NCBI GenBank assembly: GCA_002483265.1 | Contig: DLHO01000009.1 | Span: 39,128-103,127, forward strand | Length of the DNA: 64,000 nt | From: Flavobacteriales bacterium UBA7666 | GTDB lineage: Bacteria; Bacteroidota; Bacteroidia; Flavobacteriales_D; Crocinitomicaceae | Direction of reading: 5' to 3' | Shown here: positions 16,973 to 25,712 of the stretch, one piece after another | Layout of the letters: the number at the start of each line of letters is the position of its first letter | Numbering within the stretch: the stretch's first letter is position 1 | Translations under genes and position numbers: made by a program | Notes under the pieces: generated by a model | Databases searched by the model: none | What the model saw: the letters and a program-made list of their open reading frames with translations, nothing else | What the model was told of the DNA's origin: nothing

Positions 16973-19173
16973 CTGCTTAAAATGATTTCGTTGATAAATG
17001 TCCAGGGAGTGAAACCTGCACCGGTTTGCCCCGGAGGAATCAATTCCTTGTTGTAAATGAGTACTCTGACGTAACGTGCTTTCATTTTCTTCTTTACTTC
17101 GATGAGGTCTCCGTTCATTTTTGATTTAGCGACGTTTTTGAATTTTTTACCATTGGAACTGGTCTGGATCTGAAATCGTTCGGGTCGGTAGATCCACGAT
17201 CCGGGATCATTTAATGTTCCGATTTGAATGGTATTGAATGAGGTGATTGAATCCAGATCCAACGTGAATTGAATGGTGTCATTATTAAATCCCAGCCATT
17301 CATTTCCTTTCCATGGTGTTTTACCTACAACGCCATCTGTGAGTCCCAGCTCTCCGTTATGATCGTATTTCTCATGCGGTTGGGTGTCAAAAGAAACCCG
17401 TTTCCCCAATGCAAGGTGTGAAGTAAAGGTATAATCGCAAACACGCAATTCCTGATCTCCGATATTGGAGTGAACAAGGTAGCGGTGTTCCTGAATCTGA
17501 TCCGTTCTTTGGATGTTAATCCCGGTAACAATTTCATTATTCACTGAAAAAACCACATCTTCAACTGGTTTGATCAATCCATAACTTACACCTGTTTTGT
17601 AAGGTCTGATCTCTAGTTTGGGATCTAAAAATGAAGTGGAAAACCGGACACCATCATTTCGAAGCTGTGGTAAATAGTGATTTGATAATGCTTCCACAAA
17701 ATCAGAATAGCGGCATTTACTTTTATTCCACAGAACTTCAGACATAGCAACTAAACGTGGAAAGGCAGCGTATTCCACAGACTGAATAGTAGGTAAGTAT
17801 TCGGTCCAAAGGTTTGCCTGTCCACCTAAAATGTATCGTTTGTATTCATCTTCCAAACCTTTTACCGGATCGAACTGATATACTTTTTCTAAAGGAAGAT
17901 AACCACCAATTGCTAAGGGTTCTGAAGGATGTCCGCTTTGGTAATAATCAAAGTAGCAATAAGAAGTAGGAGTCATAACCACTTGATGTTTCTGTTTCGC
18001 GGCTGCAATTCCACCTTCCATTCCCTGCCACGACATGACTTGCGCATTTGGGGCCAAACCACCTTCCAAAATTTCGTCCCAGCCGATAATGGTTCTTCCT
18101 TTTGAGTTTAGGTGTTTTTCAATATCACGGATGAAAAAACTTTGAAGTTCATGGCTCGTATTTAAGTGGTTTTTGGTCATCACGGCTTTGCACTTCGGAC
18201 ATTTCTCCCAGTTCACTTTCGGAGATTCGTCCCCTCCAATATGAATGACGGATGAAGGAAAGATCTCAATCACTTCGTCCAATACATCTTTTAAAAAGGA
18301 ACGGGTTTTCTCCTGACTACAAAATACCTCGTCAAAAACGCCCCAGGTTCCAACCACCGGAAGTTGTTTTTCATTACAGCTCAATTCCGGATAAGCCGCC
18401 AAAGCTGCTCTTGCATGTCCGGGCATTTCGATTTCGGGAATGATCTCAATTCCGCGAATGCGTGCATATGCTACCAATTGTTTTGCTTCTTCCTGCGTAT
18501 AAAAACCACCGTATTTGGTGTAATCCCATTCCACAGGACGCTTACTGAAATGTCCAACCAAAGTACTGTCTCTCCAGGCTCCGATACTTGTTAATTTCGG
18601 ATACTTTTTGATCTCAATTCTCCAGCCCTGATCATCGGTCAAATGCCAGTGAAAACGATTGAACTTCAGTTTGGCCATCTGATCGATGAATTTGCGTAAT
18701 TCTGCTATGGTAAAGAAATGACGACTGCAATCCAAATGGACTCCGCGATAGGAAAATGCAGGTTGATCGGAAATTTTGATTCCGGTAATATCTTTTGGGT
18801 TTTGAATCAATTGATTCAGCGTTTGGAATGCATTACGCAAACTTTCGGCACTACTGTATTGAATATCAATTCCGGAATTTGAAACCGTTAATTGATAGCC
18901 TTCCGTGTAAACAAAAGTTTGAATTTGCTGTAAACGAATGGATGCTTCTTTTGCAGAACTCGCTTCCAGGTGGATGAATTGCCGCCCGAATAGTTCTTGA
19001 AGGTAAGGAAACAATTCGCTTGGGATTTGTGTATTGTCCATCGTCATCCGACCGTTAAACACAAATTTATCTGCGGTTTGTTCCATCGTAATTGGTTGTG
19101 GAAATACGACACCGTGTTGAGCTAATAATTTGGTTGTAAAGAATAACAACGAAACAACAAGCGTAATTTTCAT
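16969..19173 (-). CDS. GH20 beta-N-acetylhexosaminidase
   Basis: A 734-residue exported glycosidase that removes terminal GlcNAc or GalNAc residues by substrate-assisted catalysis. The signal peptide ends KLLA|QHG. A GH20 N-terminal beta-alpha domain (about 25-130) precedes the TIM barrel with YRGVHLDCSRHFF, FHWHLTDDQGWRIEIKKYP and the catalytic Asp-Glu pair in HIGGDESP, followed by WEKCPKC and the substrate-site VMSWQG. The last 140 or so residues look like a discoidin-type (F5/8) carbohydrate-binding module. It starts 4 bases after a SpoIIE phosphatase gene and overlaps cutC at its end, giving a three-gene operon. Confidence 0.93.
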   Translation of the reverse strand: MKITLVVSLLFFTTKLLAQHGVVFPQPITMEQTADKFVFNGRMTMDNTQIPSELFPYLQELFGRQFIHLEASSAKEASIRLQQIQTFVYTEGYQLTVSNSGIDIQYSSAESLRNAFQTLNQLIQNPKDITGIKISDQPAFSYRGVHLDCSRHFFTIAELRKFIDQMAKLKFNRFHWHLTDDQGWRIEIKKYPKLTSIGAWRDSTLVGHFSKRPVEWDYTKYGGFYTQEEAKQLVAYARIRGIEIIPEIEMPGHARAALAAYPELSCNEKQLPVVGTWGVFDEVFCSQEKTRSFLKDVLDEVIEIFPSSVIHIGGDESPKVNWEKCPKCKAVMTKNHLNTSHELQSFFIRDIEKHLNSKGRTIIGWDEILEGGLAPNAQVMSWQGMEGGIAAAKQKHQVVMTPTSYCYFDYYQSGHPSEPLAIGGYLPLEKVYQFDPVKGLEDEYKRYILGGQANLWTEYLPTIQSVEYAAFPRLVAMSEVLWNKSKCRYSDFVEALSNHYLPQLRNDGVRFSTSFLDPKLEIRPYKTGVSYGLIKPVEDVVFSVNNEIVTGINIQRTDQIQEHRYLVHSNIGDQELRVCDYTFTSHLALGKRVSFDTQPHEKYDHNGELGLTDGVVGKTPWKGNEWLGFNNDTIQFTLDLDSITSFNTIQIGTLNDPGSWIYRPERFQIQTSSNGKKFKNVAKSKMNGDLIEVKKKMKARYVRVLIYNKELIPPGQTGAGFTPWTFINEIILSR

Positions 19174-19177
19174 AAGA

Positions 19178-21283
19178 TTAAAGTTTAATTCCTACCAGAA
19201 TAATATCATCGATTTGAGGAAAGGCCCCTTTCCAGTTTTGCAAACTCGTTTGAAGAATTGCTTCCTGCTCTTTTGCTGATAGATGGGTGATTTCCAAAAG
19301 TAATTGTTTCAGATTTTTGGTCATGAATTTTTTGTTTCGTTCACCACCAAATTGATCCGGGTATCCATCGGAGAATAAATAAACAGAATCTCCTTTTTGA
19401 AGTGGAATGGTGATTTCTGTGAATTCGTAATCAGAATAATTGTTTCCTCCGATTGACATTTTATCCGGTGAATATTGGATTAGTTCTTTGTCGCGAATTA
19501 GCCATAAAGGTCTGTTTGCTCCGGCATATTTTACACTGCTCAAATCCTTTTCGAAAATGCAGATCGCCGTGTCCATTCCGTCTTTGTTTTTAATGGTGTC
19601 TGCCGAATCTTGTTTCAAGGATTCAATGATGAATTTATTGACATGATTCAGGATCTGGGACGAACTTTCAATACGTTTTTCAAGAATGGCATAATTCAAC
19701 CCGTCAATTCCCATCATACTCATAAAAGCACCGGGAATTCCATGTCCCGTACAATCCGAAACTGCAAAAATCTTCTTTCCATTCTCAGTTTCAGTAAACC
19801 AATAGAAATCACCACTCACGATATCTCGTGGGAGGTACATCACAAAGAATTCCGGGAAACATTCCTGAATGGCTGCAACATGAGGCAATCTGGCCTGCTG
19901 AATTTGCAATGCGTACTCGATACTATCTGAAATGTCTTTGTTTTTTATTTCAATTTCCAAATACGCTTTTGCAATAAGTTCGTTGTCTCTCTTTTTGCGT
20001 AAAAAGGAGCGATAGATGAAGAAACCAAGCAGAAACAGGAAAAAGATGATAACGATCAGGAAGATTTTAAAATTGCGCTCGCGATCTAATTGCGCATCCG
20101 ATAATTTCTGTTCCTGTTCCAACGATTTAATTTGAAGTTTGTTTTGTTCATACTCCAATTTGGCGCCCATTTCCTGAATGTAATCCCGGTTGTTTCGTGC
20201 ATTCACAGAATCATTGGTTTCGGCATAGAGCTCCATGTAATCATAAGCTTTACCAGGATTGTTCTGAGTTCGGTAGATTTTGGATGCCAAAAAATAACCT
20301 TCCGCTAATTCTGGCGGGAAATTATGTGCTTTTGAAAGAAAGATTGCTTTTTCAAATAAAGGCAGTGCTTCGGATAATTTGCTTTGGTCGTTTTTAACTT
20401 TGCCTAAGCCTAGATAACCCAAACATAAATTGTAGGATTCATTTGGAACCTTTGCCAGAATTCCTATTCCTGCATTGTATTCCTTTTCAGCTTCAGATAA
20501 GCGTTTCAATTCATAATTGAGCTTACCTGTGGTGATGTGTATGGTTCCGATTGCATCCGGAAATTGATACTTTTTTGCAAGTTCAATAGATTTCTCACAC
20601 GATTTCAGTCCTTTTTCATATTGTTCGGAAGTCAGATACAAGTTTGCCAAATCATCGTAATTGATAATGATCCGTTTCTTGTTGTCAATTTTGATATTCA
20701 GGTTTAAAGACTTCAATAAGTATTCTTCCGAAAGATCGTATTTTTCCTGTCCTAGATAAATCCAGCCGATGTTTCGGTAACATTCTGCAATTTGTCCTTG
20801 ATTTTTGGTTTTTTGAAAATTCTTAAGGGCATCAATGTAATATTCTGAAGCATGCGTGTAATCTCCGGAAAACCAATACAAGTTTCCCATGGAATTTTGT
20901 ACTCTTCCCATCAGTTCCTTGTCCTTTGTTCCTTCTGCAATTTGCATCGCTTCGGTAGTCAATTTGAAGGCTTTTTTGTAATCTGAATGCGCAATTGGCT
21001 GTGCCGCATTCAATAGTTTTAGTACGGCAATACTGTCGTTTGCGGTTGATTTTTTATCTGTGTTGGCGATCTTTTTCCCGGATTCATCTGTTGATTCGGA
21101 CTTTTCTGCCGGATCTATCAAATTGAACAATTCGATTACTGAAGCAGGTCTCGGATTTATATTGTTCTTAATGTTTGACTCGGTCCCGATAGCTATCGGG
21201 ATCGGAATTTCATATGAAAATGCAGAAAATTGGAATACTGAAAGTATAGTAATCAGAAGTAATATTCCTTTTCGCAGGATCAT
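19178..21283 (-). CDS. TPR-SpoIIE (PP2C-type) serine phosphatase
   Basis: A 701-residue membrane-bound signalling protein. Order: signal peptide (MILRKGILLLITILSVFQ...), a sensor region of five to six TPR repeats at about 90-370, a coiled coil, one membrane helix (KIFLIVIIFFLFLLGFFIY) near 405-425, and a SpoIIE/PP2C phosphatase domain to the end. Metal-binding and core motifs are RDIVSGDFYWF, AVSDCTGHGIPGAFMSMMG and FSDGYPDQFGG. Such proteins usually dephosphorylate anti-anti-sigma-like partners, but no partner is nearby. It heads the operon with the hexosaminidase and cutC. A perfect 18-base palindrome lies within its signal-peptide-proximal codons. Confidence 0.9.
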   Translation of the reverse strand: MILRKGILLLITILSVFQFSAFSYEIPIPIAIGTESNIKNNINPRPASVIELFNLIDPAEKSESTDESGKKIANTDKKSTANDSIAVLKLLNAAQPIAHSDYKKAFKLTTEAMQIAEGTKDKELMGRVQNSMGNLYWFSGDYTHASEYYIDALKNFQKTKNQGQIAECYRNIGWIYLGQEKYDLSEEYLLKSLNLNIKIDNKKRIIINYDDLANLYLTSEQYEKGLKSCEKSIELAKKYQFPDAIGTIHITTGKLNYELKRLSEAEKEYNAGIGILAKVPNESYNLCLGYLGLGKVKNDQSKLSEALPLFEKAIFLSKAHNFPPELAEGYFLASKIYRTQNNPGKAYDYMELYAETNDSVNARNNRDYIQEMGAKLEYEQNKLQIKSLEQEQKLSDAQLDRERNFKIFLIVIIFFLFLLGFFIYRSFLRKKRDNELIAKAYLEIEIKNKDISDSIEYALQIQQARLPHVAAIQECFPEFFVMYLPRDIVSGDFYWFTETENGKKIFAVSDCTGHGIPGAFMSMMGIDGLNYAILEKRIESSSQILNHVNKFIIESLKQDSADTIKNKDGMDTAICIFEKDLSSVKYAGANRPLWLIRDKELIQYSPDKMSIGGNNYSDYEFTEITIPLQKGDSVYLFSDGYPDQFGGERNKKFMTKNLKQLLLEITHLSAKEQEAILQTSLQNWKGAFPQIDDIILVGIKL
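21184..21201. repeat. 18-bp perfect palindrome TCCCGATAGCTATCGGGA inside a CDS
   Basis: A perfect palindrome inside the SpoIIE gene, coding part of a low-complexity IPIPIAIG stretch just after the signal peptide. Palindromes with the core CCCGATAGCTATCGGG are, to my memory, over-represented in several Bacteroidota genomes; the copy number here cannot be judged from one window. Confidence 0.7.
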
Positions 21284-21351
21284 GTTTTTATTATTTGAGT
21301 CACAAATTAAGTATTTATATTTAACCTTGAGTTTAAAATTAGTTGGTTTTC

Positions 21352-24159
21352 ATGAAAGCATCAGTTGGATTTAGTGTTTTGGTTGCAATATTTTTGGGTT
21401 TCCATGCTTTTGGGCAGAAGAAAATCCTTGGTCCGGAAGTATACAATTCCTGGAATAGAGTAGGCGACGTGCAGCTTTCGCAAGATGGGAAGTTTAGTGT
21501 GTATTCCGTGAAACCATATCGTGGAGATGGGGTTTTGTATCTGGTGAATTTGGAAACGGGGAAGAAAGATTCCGTTGCCCGCGGATACGAACCTAAATTT
21601 GATGAAAGCGGAAGTTTTGTAGTTTTTAAGATTCATCCCGGTTTTGATACCTTGCGAAAAGTAGAGCTTGCAAAAGTGAACAAGGAAAAATGGCCGAAAG
21701 ATTCATTGGGAATTTGGACTCTTTCTGATGGTTCATTAACGAAGTATGATCAGGTAAAAGAATTTAAACTATCCGAAAAAGGAAATGCAATTGGTTTTCT
21801 TTCCACGAAGAACGAGTGGCCGAAAGCCTATTTGAGCAAAAGTGAAGCGAAAAAAGAGAAGAAACAAGAGGCTAAAAAAGGAAAGGTAAAAACGGATGGA
21901 AAACTCCTTACACTTATCAATCCCGCTTCCAAACAAAAAAAATGCTTTAAGAACGTAACACAATTTGAAGTCAGTAAAGACGGAAAATATGCTGCGTTTA
22001 TTCAGCAAGAGAAATTCAAAAAGGATTCTGTTCGTTTAGGTATTTACGATTTCACGAACAATGAAGTTTGGAATGATAAAAAACGTGTTTCGGAATTTGC
22101 AGGAATCAATTTCTCCGGAAAGAATAATACATTACTTGGAATGGCAACTGTTGATACAGCTTCTAATAAACGCTGGTCTTTGTTTATGATCCAACCTTCA
22201 ACCAAAGAATTCAAACAATTGATCGATACTTCCATGCAATTCAATAACGATGAGGTGTTGTCGTCTAATTTCAGACCTTATTTGAATAACGATGATGCGG
22301 ATGTATTTTTTGGAGTGGCTGACAGACCGGAAAAACCATTCAAAGATTCATTATTGGAAACGGAAAAATCAAAAGTAGATGTTTGGCATTGGAAAGATAA
22401 ACGTTTGCAACCCCAGCAGCTGGTTGAACTGAAACGAGATCAGACCAGAACCAATTTGGCTGTTTATCATCTGAATTCAGGAGAATCCGTTGTGCTAGGG
22501 AACGATAGTTTATACCTTCAATCGACCGACCGAATCAATCAGCAAGTTATTTTAGCTAGTTGCGATGAAGCGTATCGTTATCAAACGTGGAATACAATAA
22601 ATCCTACTAACTATTATTTGATCCGGGTGTCGGATGGCAAAATTTCTACCTTGAGGGAAAGGGTTTTTACTAGAGGGTATTTGTCTCCGTCTGGAAAGGG
22701 ATTTGTGTTCTGGAACGAGCGAACAAAGGAATATTATTTGATGAATACCGATTCTCAAATCGAAGAATGTATCACTTGTGCGTGGAAAGGAAATTTCTTT
22801 GAAGATAAGAACGGAATGATCGAAGACGATGAACCTAAGGGAATCATTGGATGGGGAGCAAACGATCAGACGGTATTTGTTCAGGCGGATAAAGACATTT
22901 TGTCCTACGACCTGACTTCAAAGACCTTGCGTTCATTGACAACTATTTTGCAGAATTCAGATCTGGATACCAATTACAATTATTCGCTTTTCAACCTGAA
23001 TTCCGATTCAGTGCGCTATTACCCGGAGAACACACTTTTAACGCGTTTCAGTAAAACAAGTAAAATGATGGATGTTTACCGTGTGAAGGGTTCTTTTTCA
23101 AATCCGAATTTTGAATTGATCTCCGGATCGAGCCATCATTATTTCAATTTCAATAAGGCAAAGAAAAGTGATCGGATCGTTTTCAATCGTTCTTCCAACA
23201 GCGATTTTCCGGATCTATTCACGACTACAAAACCCGGTGCAGAAGTTACACAGATCTCAAAAGCGAATCCGCAGCAAAGTCAATACAATTGGTCGACCGT
23301 GGAATTGATTAAATGGAGCAGCTATTCCGGAATTCCATTGGAAGGATTGGTCTACAAACCGGAAAACTTCGATCCAAATCAGGAATATCCCTTATTGGTT
23401 TATTTCTATGAGATGTATTCGGATGATATCCACAATCATTACGCGCCAAAACCAACGGCTTCCATCATTTATCCAACAGAATATGCTTCTGCAGGTTACG
23501 TGGTCTTTATTCCCAATATTCGTTACACAGCCGGACATCCTGCAAACAGTGCATACGATTGTATTTTGAGTGGAACAGATGCTGTTTTGAAAAAGTATTC
23601 CAATATCGATTCAAAGAGAATGGGATTGCAAGGTCAAAGTTGGGGTGGGTACCAAACCGCACAATTGATTACTATGACGGATCGATTTGCTGCTGCAATG
23701 GCGGGAGCTCCGGTTGGAAATATGTTTTCAGCTTACGGAGGAATCCGCTGGGGATCCGGATATAGCAGACAGTTCCAATATGAACATTCTCAAAGCCGAA
23801 TTGGAAAAACCATTTGGGATGCACCGGAATTGTATGTAGAAAACAGTCCTGTTTTTGGTTTGCCGAAAGTGAAAACGCCATTATTGATTATGCACAATGA
23901 TGAAGATGGTGCTGTTCCATGGTATCAGGGAATTGAGTTGTACACAGGCTTACGTCGACTTCAAAAACCGGTTTGGCTTCTAAACTACAACGGAGATGAT
24001 CATAACCTGATGAAACCGGCAAACAGAATGGATTTGAGTATTCGTATGCGCCAGTTCTTCGATTTCTATCTCTTGGATAAACCCGAACCTTTGTGGCTGA
24101 AAGAAGGGATTCCTGCAGTCCAAAAAGGAAAGCAATACAGGTATGAATTGACAGATTAA
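21352..24159 (+). CDS. S9 family prolyl oligopeptidase-like peptidase
   Basis: A 935-residue exported serine peptidase. The start is set at ATG 21352, nine bases inside an upstream TTG, because it begins the signal peptide ending HAFG|QKK. A long beta-propeller region (about 30-640) is followed by an alpha/beta-hydrolase domain with the nucleophile motif GLQGQSWGGY, the acid HNDEDGAVPW and the histidine in YNGDDHNLMK. Basic, Lys-rich repeats (EAKKEKKQEAKKGK) near 165-180 interrupt the propeller. It probably degrades peptides in the periplasm. It is divergent from the phosphatase operon and ends at a hairpin. Confidence 0.92.
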   Translation: MKASVGFSVLVAIFLGFHAFGQKKILGPEVYNSWNRVGDVQLSQDGKFSVYSVKPYRGDGVLYLVNLETGKKDSVARGYEPKFDESGSFVVFKIHPGFDTLRKVELAKVNKEKWPKDSLGIWTLSDGSLTKYDQVKEFKLSEKGNAIGFLSTKNEWPKAYLSKSEAKKEKKQEAKKGKVKTDGKLLTLINPASKQKKCFKNVTQFEVSKDGKYAAFIQQEKFKKDSVRLGIYDFTNNEVWNDKKRVSEFAGINFSGKNNTLLGMATVDTASNKRWSLFMIQPSTKEFKQLIDTSMQFNNDEVLSSNFRPYLNNDDADVFFGVADRPEKPFKDSLLETEKSKVDVWHWKDKRLQPQQLVELKRDQTRTNLAVYHLNSGESVVLGNDSLYLQSTDRINQQVILASCDEAYRYQTWNTINPTNYYLIRVSDGKISTLRERVFTRGYLSPSGKGFVFWNERTKEYYLMNTDSQIEECITCAWKGNFFEDKNGMIEDDEPKGIIGWGANDQTVFVQADKDILSYDLTSKTLRSLTTILQNSDLDTNYNYSLFNLNSDSVRYYPENTLLTRFSKTSKMMDVYRVKGSFSNPNFELISGSSHHYFNFNKAKKSDRIVFNRSSNSDFPDLFTTTKPGAEVTQISKANPQQSQYNWSTVELIKWSSYSGIPLEGLVYKPENFDPNQEYPLLVYFYEMYSDDIHNHYAPKPTASIIYPTEYASAGYVVFIPNIRYTAGHPANSAYDCILSGTDAVLKKYSNIDSKRMGLQGQSWGGYQTAQLITMTDRFAAAMAGAPVGNMFSAYGGIRWGSGYSRQFQYEHSQSRIGKTIWDAPELYVENSPVFGLPKVKTPLLIMHNDEDGAVPWYQGIELYTGLRRLQKPVWLLNYNGDDHNLMKPANRMDLSIRMRQFFDFYLLDKPEPLWLKEGIPAVQKGKQYRYELTD

Positions 24160-24168
24160 AACAAAAAA

Positions 24169-24198
24169 GGTAGGCACGCGATTAATCGTGTGCCTACC
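24169..24198. terminator. Terminator between the S9 peptidase and lipoprotein genes
   Basis: GGTAGGCACGCGATT pairs with AATCGTGTGCCTACC to give a long stem, with an A-run before and a T-rich stretch after. It sits between convergent genes and can act both ways. Confidence 0.85.
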
Positions 24199-24216
24199 GA
24201 TATTTTAACAAACCGA

Positions 24217-24588
24217 TTAAATAAAAACAGTTTCTTCTGTTGTTTCTTCTTGTTCAACTTTGATGATGCCGTTACCCACGGCACCACCCAAGCTTGCTTT
24301 TATTTTAAATACGGCGACTCCACATTGCCCCAACTGATAGATATCGTTGTAATTGAATGTGGCTTCACCCTGCTCATTGGTCGTTGCTACTTTCGGATCT
24401 CTTATTGATCCATGACCAGTAGAACCTGCGGTTTCTTCACCAATTAGTTCTACTGTTGCACCTGCTACACGACTGTTATTTTGATCCAAGACATAAATCT
24501 TAGCAATCGTATCCTCTTTCTTTCTACAAGAACCGATACTTATAATTGCTGCTCCAATAGCCAAAGTCAAAATAGAACGTGAGATCAT
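24217..24588 (-). CDS. Small lipoprotein, tandem family member 3
   Basis: A 123-residue lipoprotein counted from the ATG of MISRS; an in-frame ATG eight codons upstream would spoil the lipobox spacing. The lipobox is IISIGSC followed by RKK. The mature part looks like one Ig-like/carboxypeptidase-regulatory-type beta domain: KIYVLDQNNSRVAGATVELIGE, then TTNEQGEATFNYNDIYQLGQ and a tail rich in Glu ending EETVFI. It is clearly paralogous to the gene at 24751-25143, sharing the IYVLD-NN-RVAGA core, the NDVYQLGQ-like turn and the same tail. Function unknown. Confidence 0.8.
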   Translation of the reverse strand: MISRSILTLAIGAAIISIGSCRKKEDTIAKIYVLDQNNSRVAGATVELIGEETAGSTGHGSIRDPKVATTNEQGEATFNYNDIYQLGQCGVAVFKIKASLGGAVGNGIIKVEQEETTEETVFI

Positions 24589-24693
24589 AGTGCATTCCTT
24601 TAATATGGTCAATTTCCGATATTAAAAGGGATTCATCTGCGTGAAATGAATAAAAGCGTGTTACGAATGTTCCTATTTGAAGTTTGTGCGAAT

Positions 24694-24731
24694 AAAAAAC
24701 CCCGACGTTCCTGTTGGAAGCCGGGGTTTAA
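24694..24731. terminator. Terminator between lipoprotein paralogs
   Basis: AAAACCCCG and CGGGGTTT form a stem around a loop of about 14 bases. It follows the lipoprotein gene that ends at 24751 and separates it from the next paralog. Confidence 0.75.
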
Positions 24732-24750
24732 ATTATATGAATTTCAGAAT

Positions 24751-25143
24751 TTACTGAATAAATACGGTCTCTTCGTTTTCTTCTTCTTGTTCAATTTTGA
24801 TAATTGCTTCACCGGAAAGGGCATCTTTTTTAGCCTCAATGTTTAGAACAGCTACTCCAGCTTGTCCTAATTGGTAAACATCATTGAAGTTGAAAGAAGC
24901 AACACCACCACCATCACTAAGCGTTGTGTCAAAAAGAACAACTGGCGGTGAGTTAGGAACCGTTGATTCGCCTTTTAGTACAACTTGTGCACCAGCTACT
25001 CGTTGATTATTAGCATCCAAAACATAAATCAATGCAGTGGTGTCTTTTTTCTTTCTACAACCCGTAGAGGAAAAAACAACACCCATACCAATAACTAGTG
25101 CTCCGTAAAATGCCGTTTTAATAAGTGTATTCATGTTATTCAA
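24751..25143 (-). CDS. Small lipoprotein, tandem family member 2
   Basis: A 130-residue lipoprotein with lipobox VFSSTGC followed by RKKKD. It has one predicted beta-sandwich domain: LIYVLDANNQRVAGAQVVLKGE, a variable loop containing PNSPPVV, then FNFNDVYQLGQAGVAVLNIE and an acidic tail ending EETVFIQ. It is the closest paralog of the gene at 24217-24588. It starts 8 bases after the stop of the third paralog, so those two share a transcript. The start may be the first or the second (codon 4) Met. Confidence 0.8.
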   Translation of the reverse strand: MNNMNTLIKTAFYGALVIGMGVVFSSTGCRKKKDTTALIYVLDANNQRVAGAQVVLKGESTVPNSPPVVLFDTTLSDGGGVASFNFNDVYQLGQAGVAVLNIEAKKDALSGEAIIKIEQEEENEETVFIQ

Positions 25144-25151
25144 TATTATAA

Positions 25152-25529
25152 TTATTCTTCAACAACAACCGTTAGTACGTTTGTAATGCGAGCTCTGCAG
25201 CGAATGTATCCTGATCCTTGTGCGATGTCTTTTTTTGCAAGAACATCAAAATAACCCGTCGTTTCCTTTTTTCCAAGCATGCTGAAGAATTCCTCCATAT
25301 CGAAATAAGCAAAACCAGATGAATTCGTTTGAACTGTATCTACATAAGCAGGTGTTGCAGGATCTGAATTAACGTCTCCGATAATCACGACCTTCGCATT
25401 ATTAACCAATTCATTGTTTTCCGAACGCACAAAAACCTTTAATATGGAAGGGTCTTTCTTACAAGAAGACAATACGATAAGTATCGAAATCAAGGAGAAA
25501 TATCCAATGTTACGTATCATTTTGTTCAT
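25152..25529 (-). CDS. Small lipoprotein, tandem family member 1
   Basis: A 125-residue lipoprotein with lipobox LIVLSSC followed by KKDP. It is a more diverged member of the same family: VFVRSENNELVNNAKVVIIGD matches the first strands of the other two, and SSGFAYFDMEEFFSMLGKKE sits where they have the FNYNDIYQLGQ turn. It ends VVVEE. It is first in the row and likely carries the promoter, in the gap before pheS. Three copies in a row point to local duplication. Confidence 0.78.
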   Translation of the reverse strand: MNKMIRNIGYFSLISILIVLSSCKKDPSILKVFVRSENNELVNNAKVVIIGDVNSDPATPAYVDTVQTNSSGFAYFDMEEFFSMLGKKETTGYFDVLAKKDIAQGSGYIRCRARITNVLTVVVEE

Positions 25530-25712
25530 AGTGTTGTTTTTATTTCGATGTAAATATAATCTTTTTGCGATTATAATCTGATTGTCTACAATTTCGTAAC
25601 TTCGTTGCTTGAAAAAGTATGTTTTTAAACATCAAATTAAAAGAAAAAGTTACATTTCTGGTAATATTTTTTTAGATAGACGTTTAGAAAATAAAAAGGT
25701 TGGATTAAAAGA

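Noticed and set aside
10049..19173. Polysaccharide utilization locus around GH92 and GH20
   Set aside because: No SusC/SusD pair and no hybrid two-component or ECF sigma regulator lie nearby, and the genes are on opposite strands.
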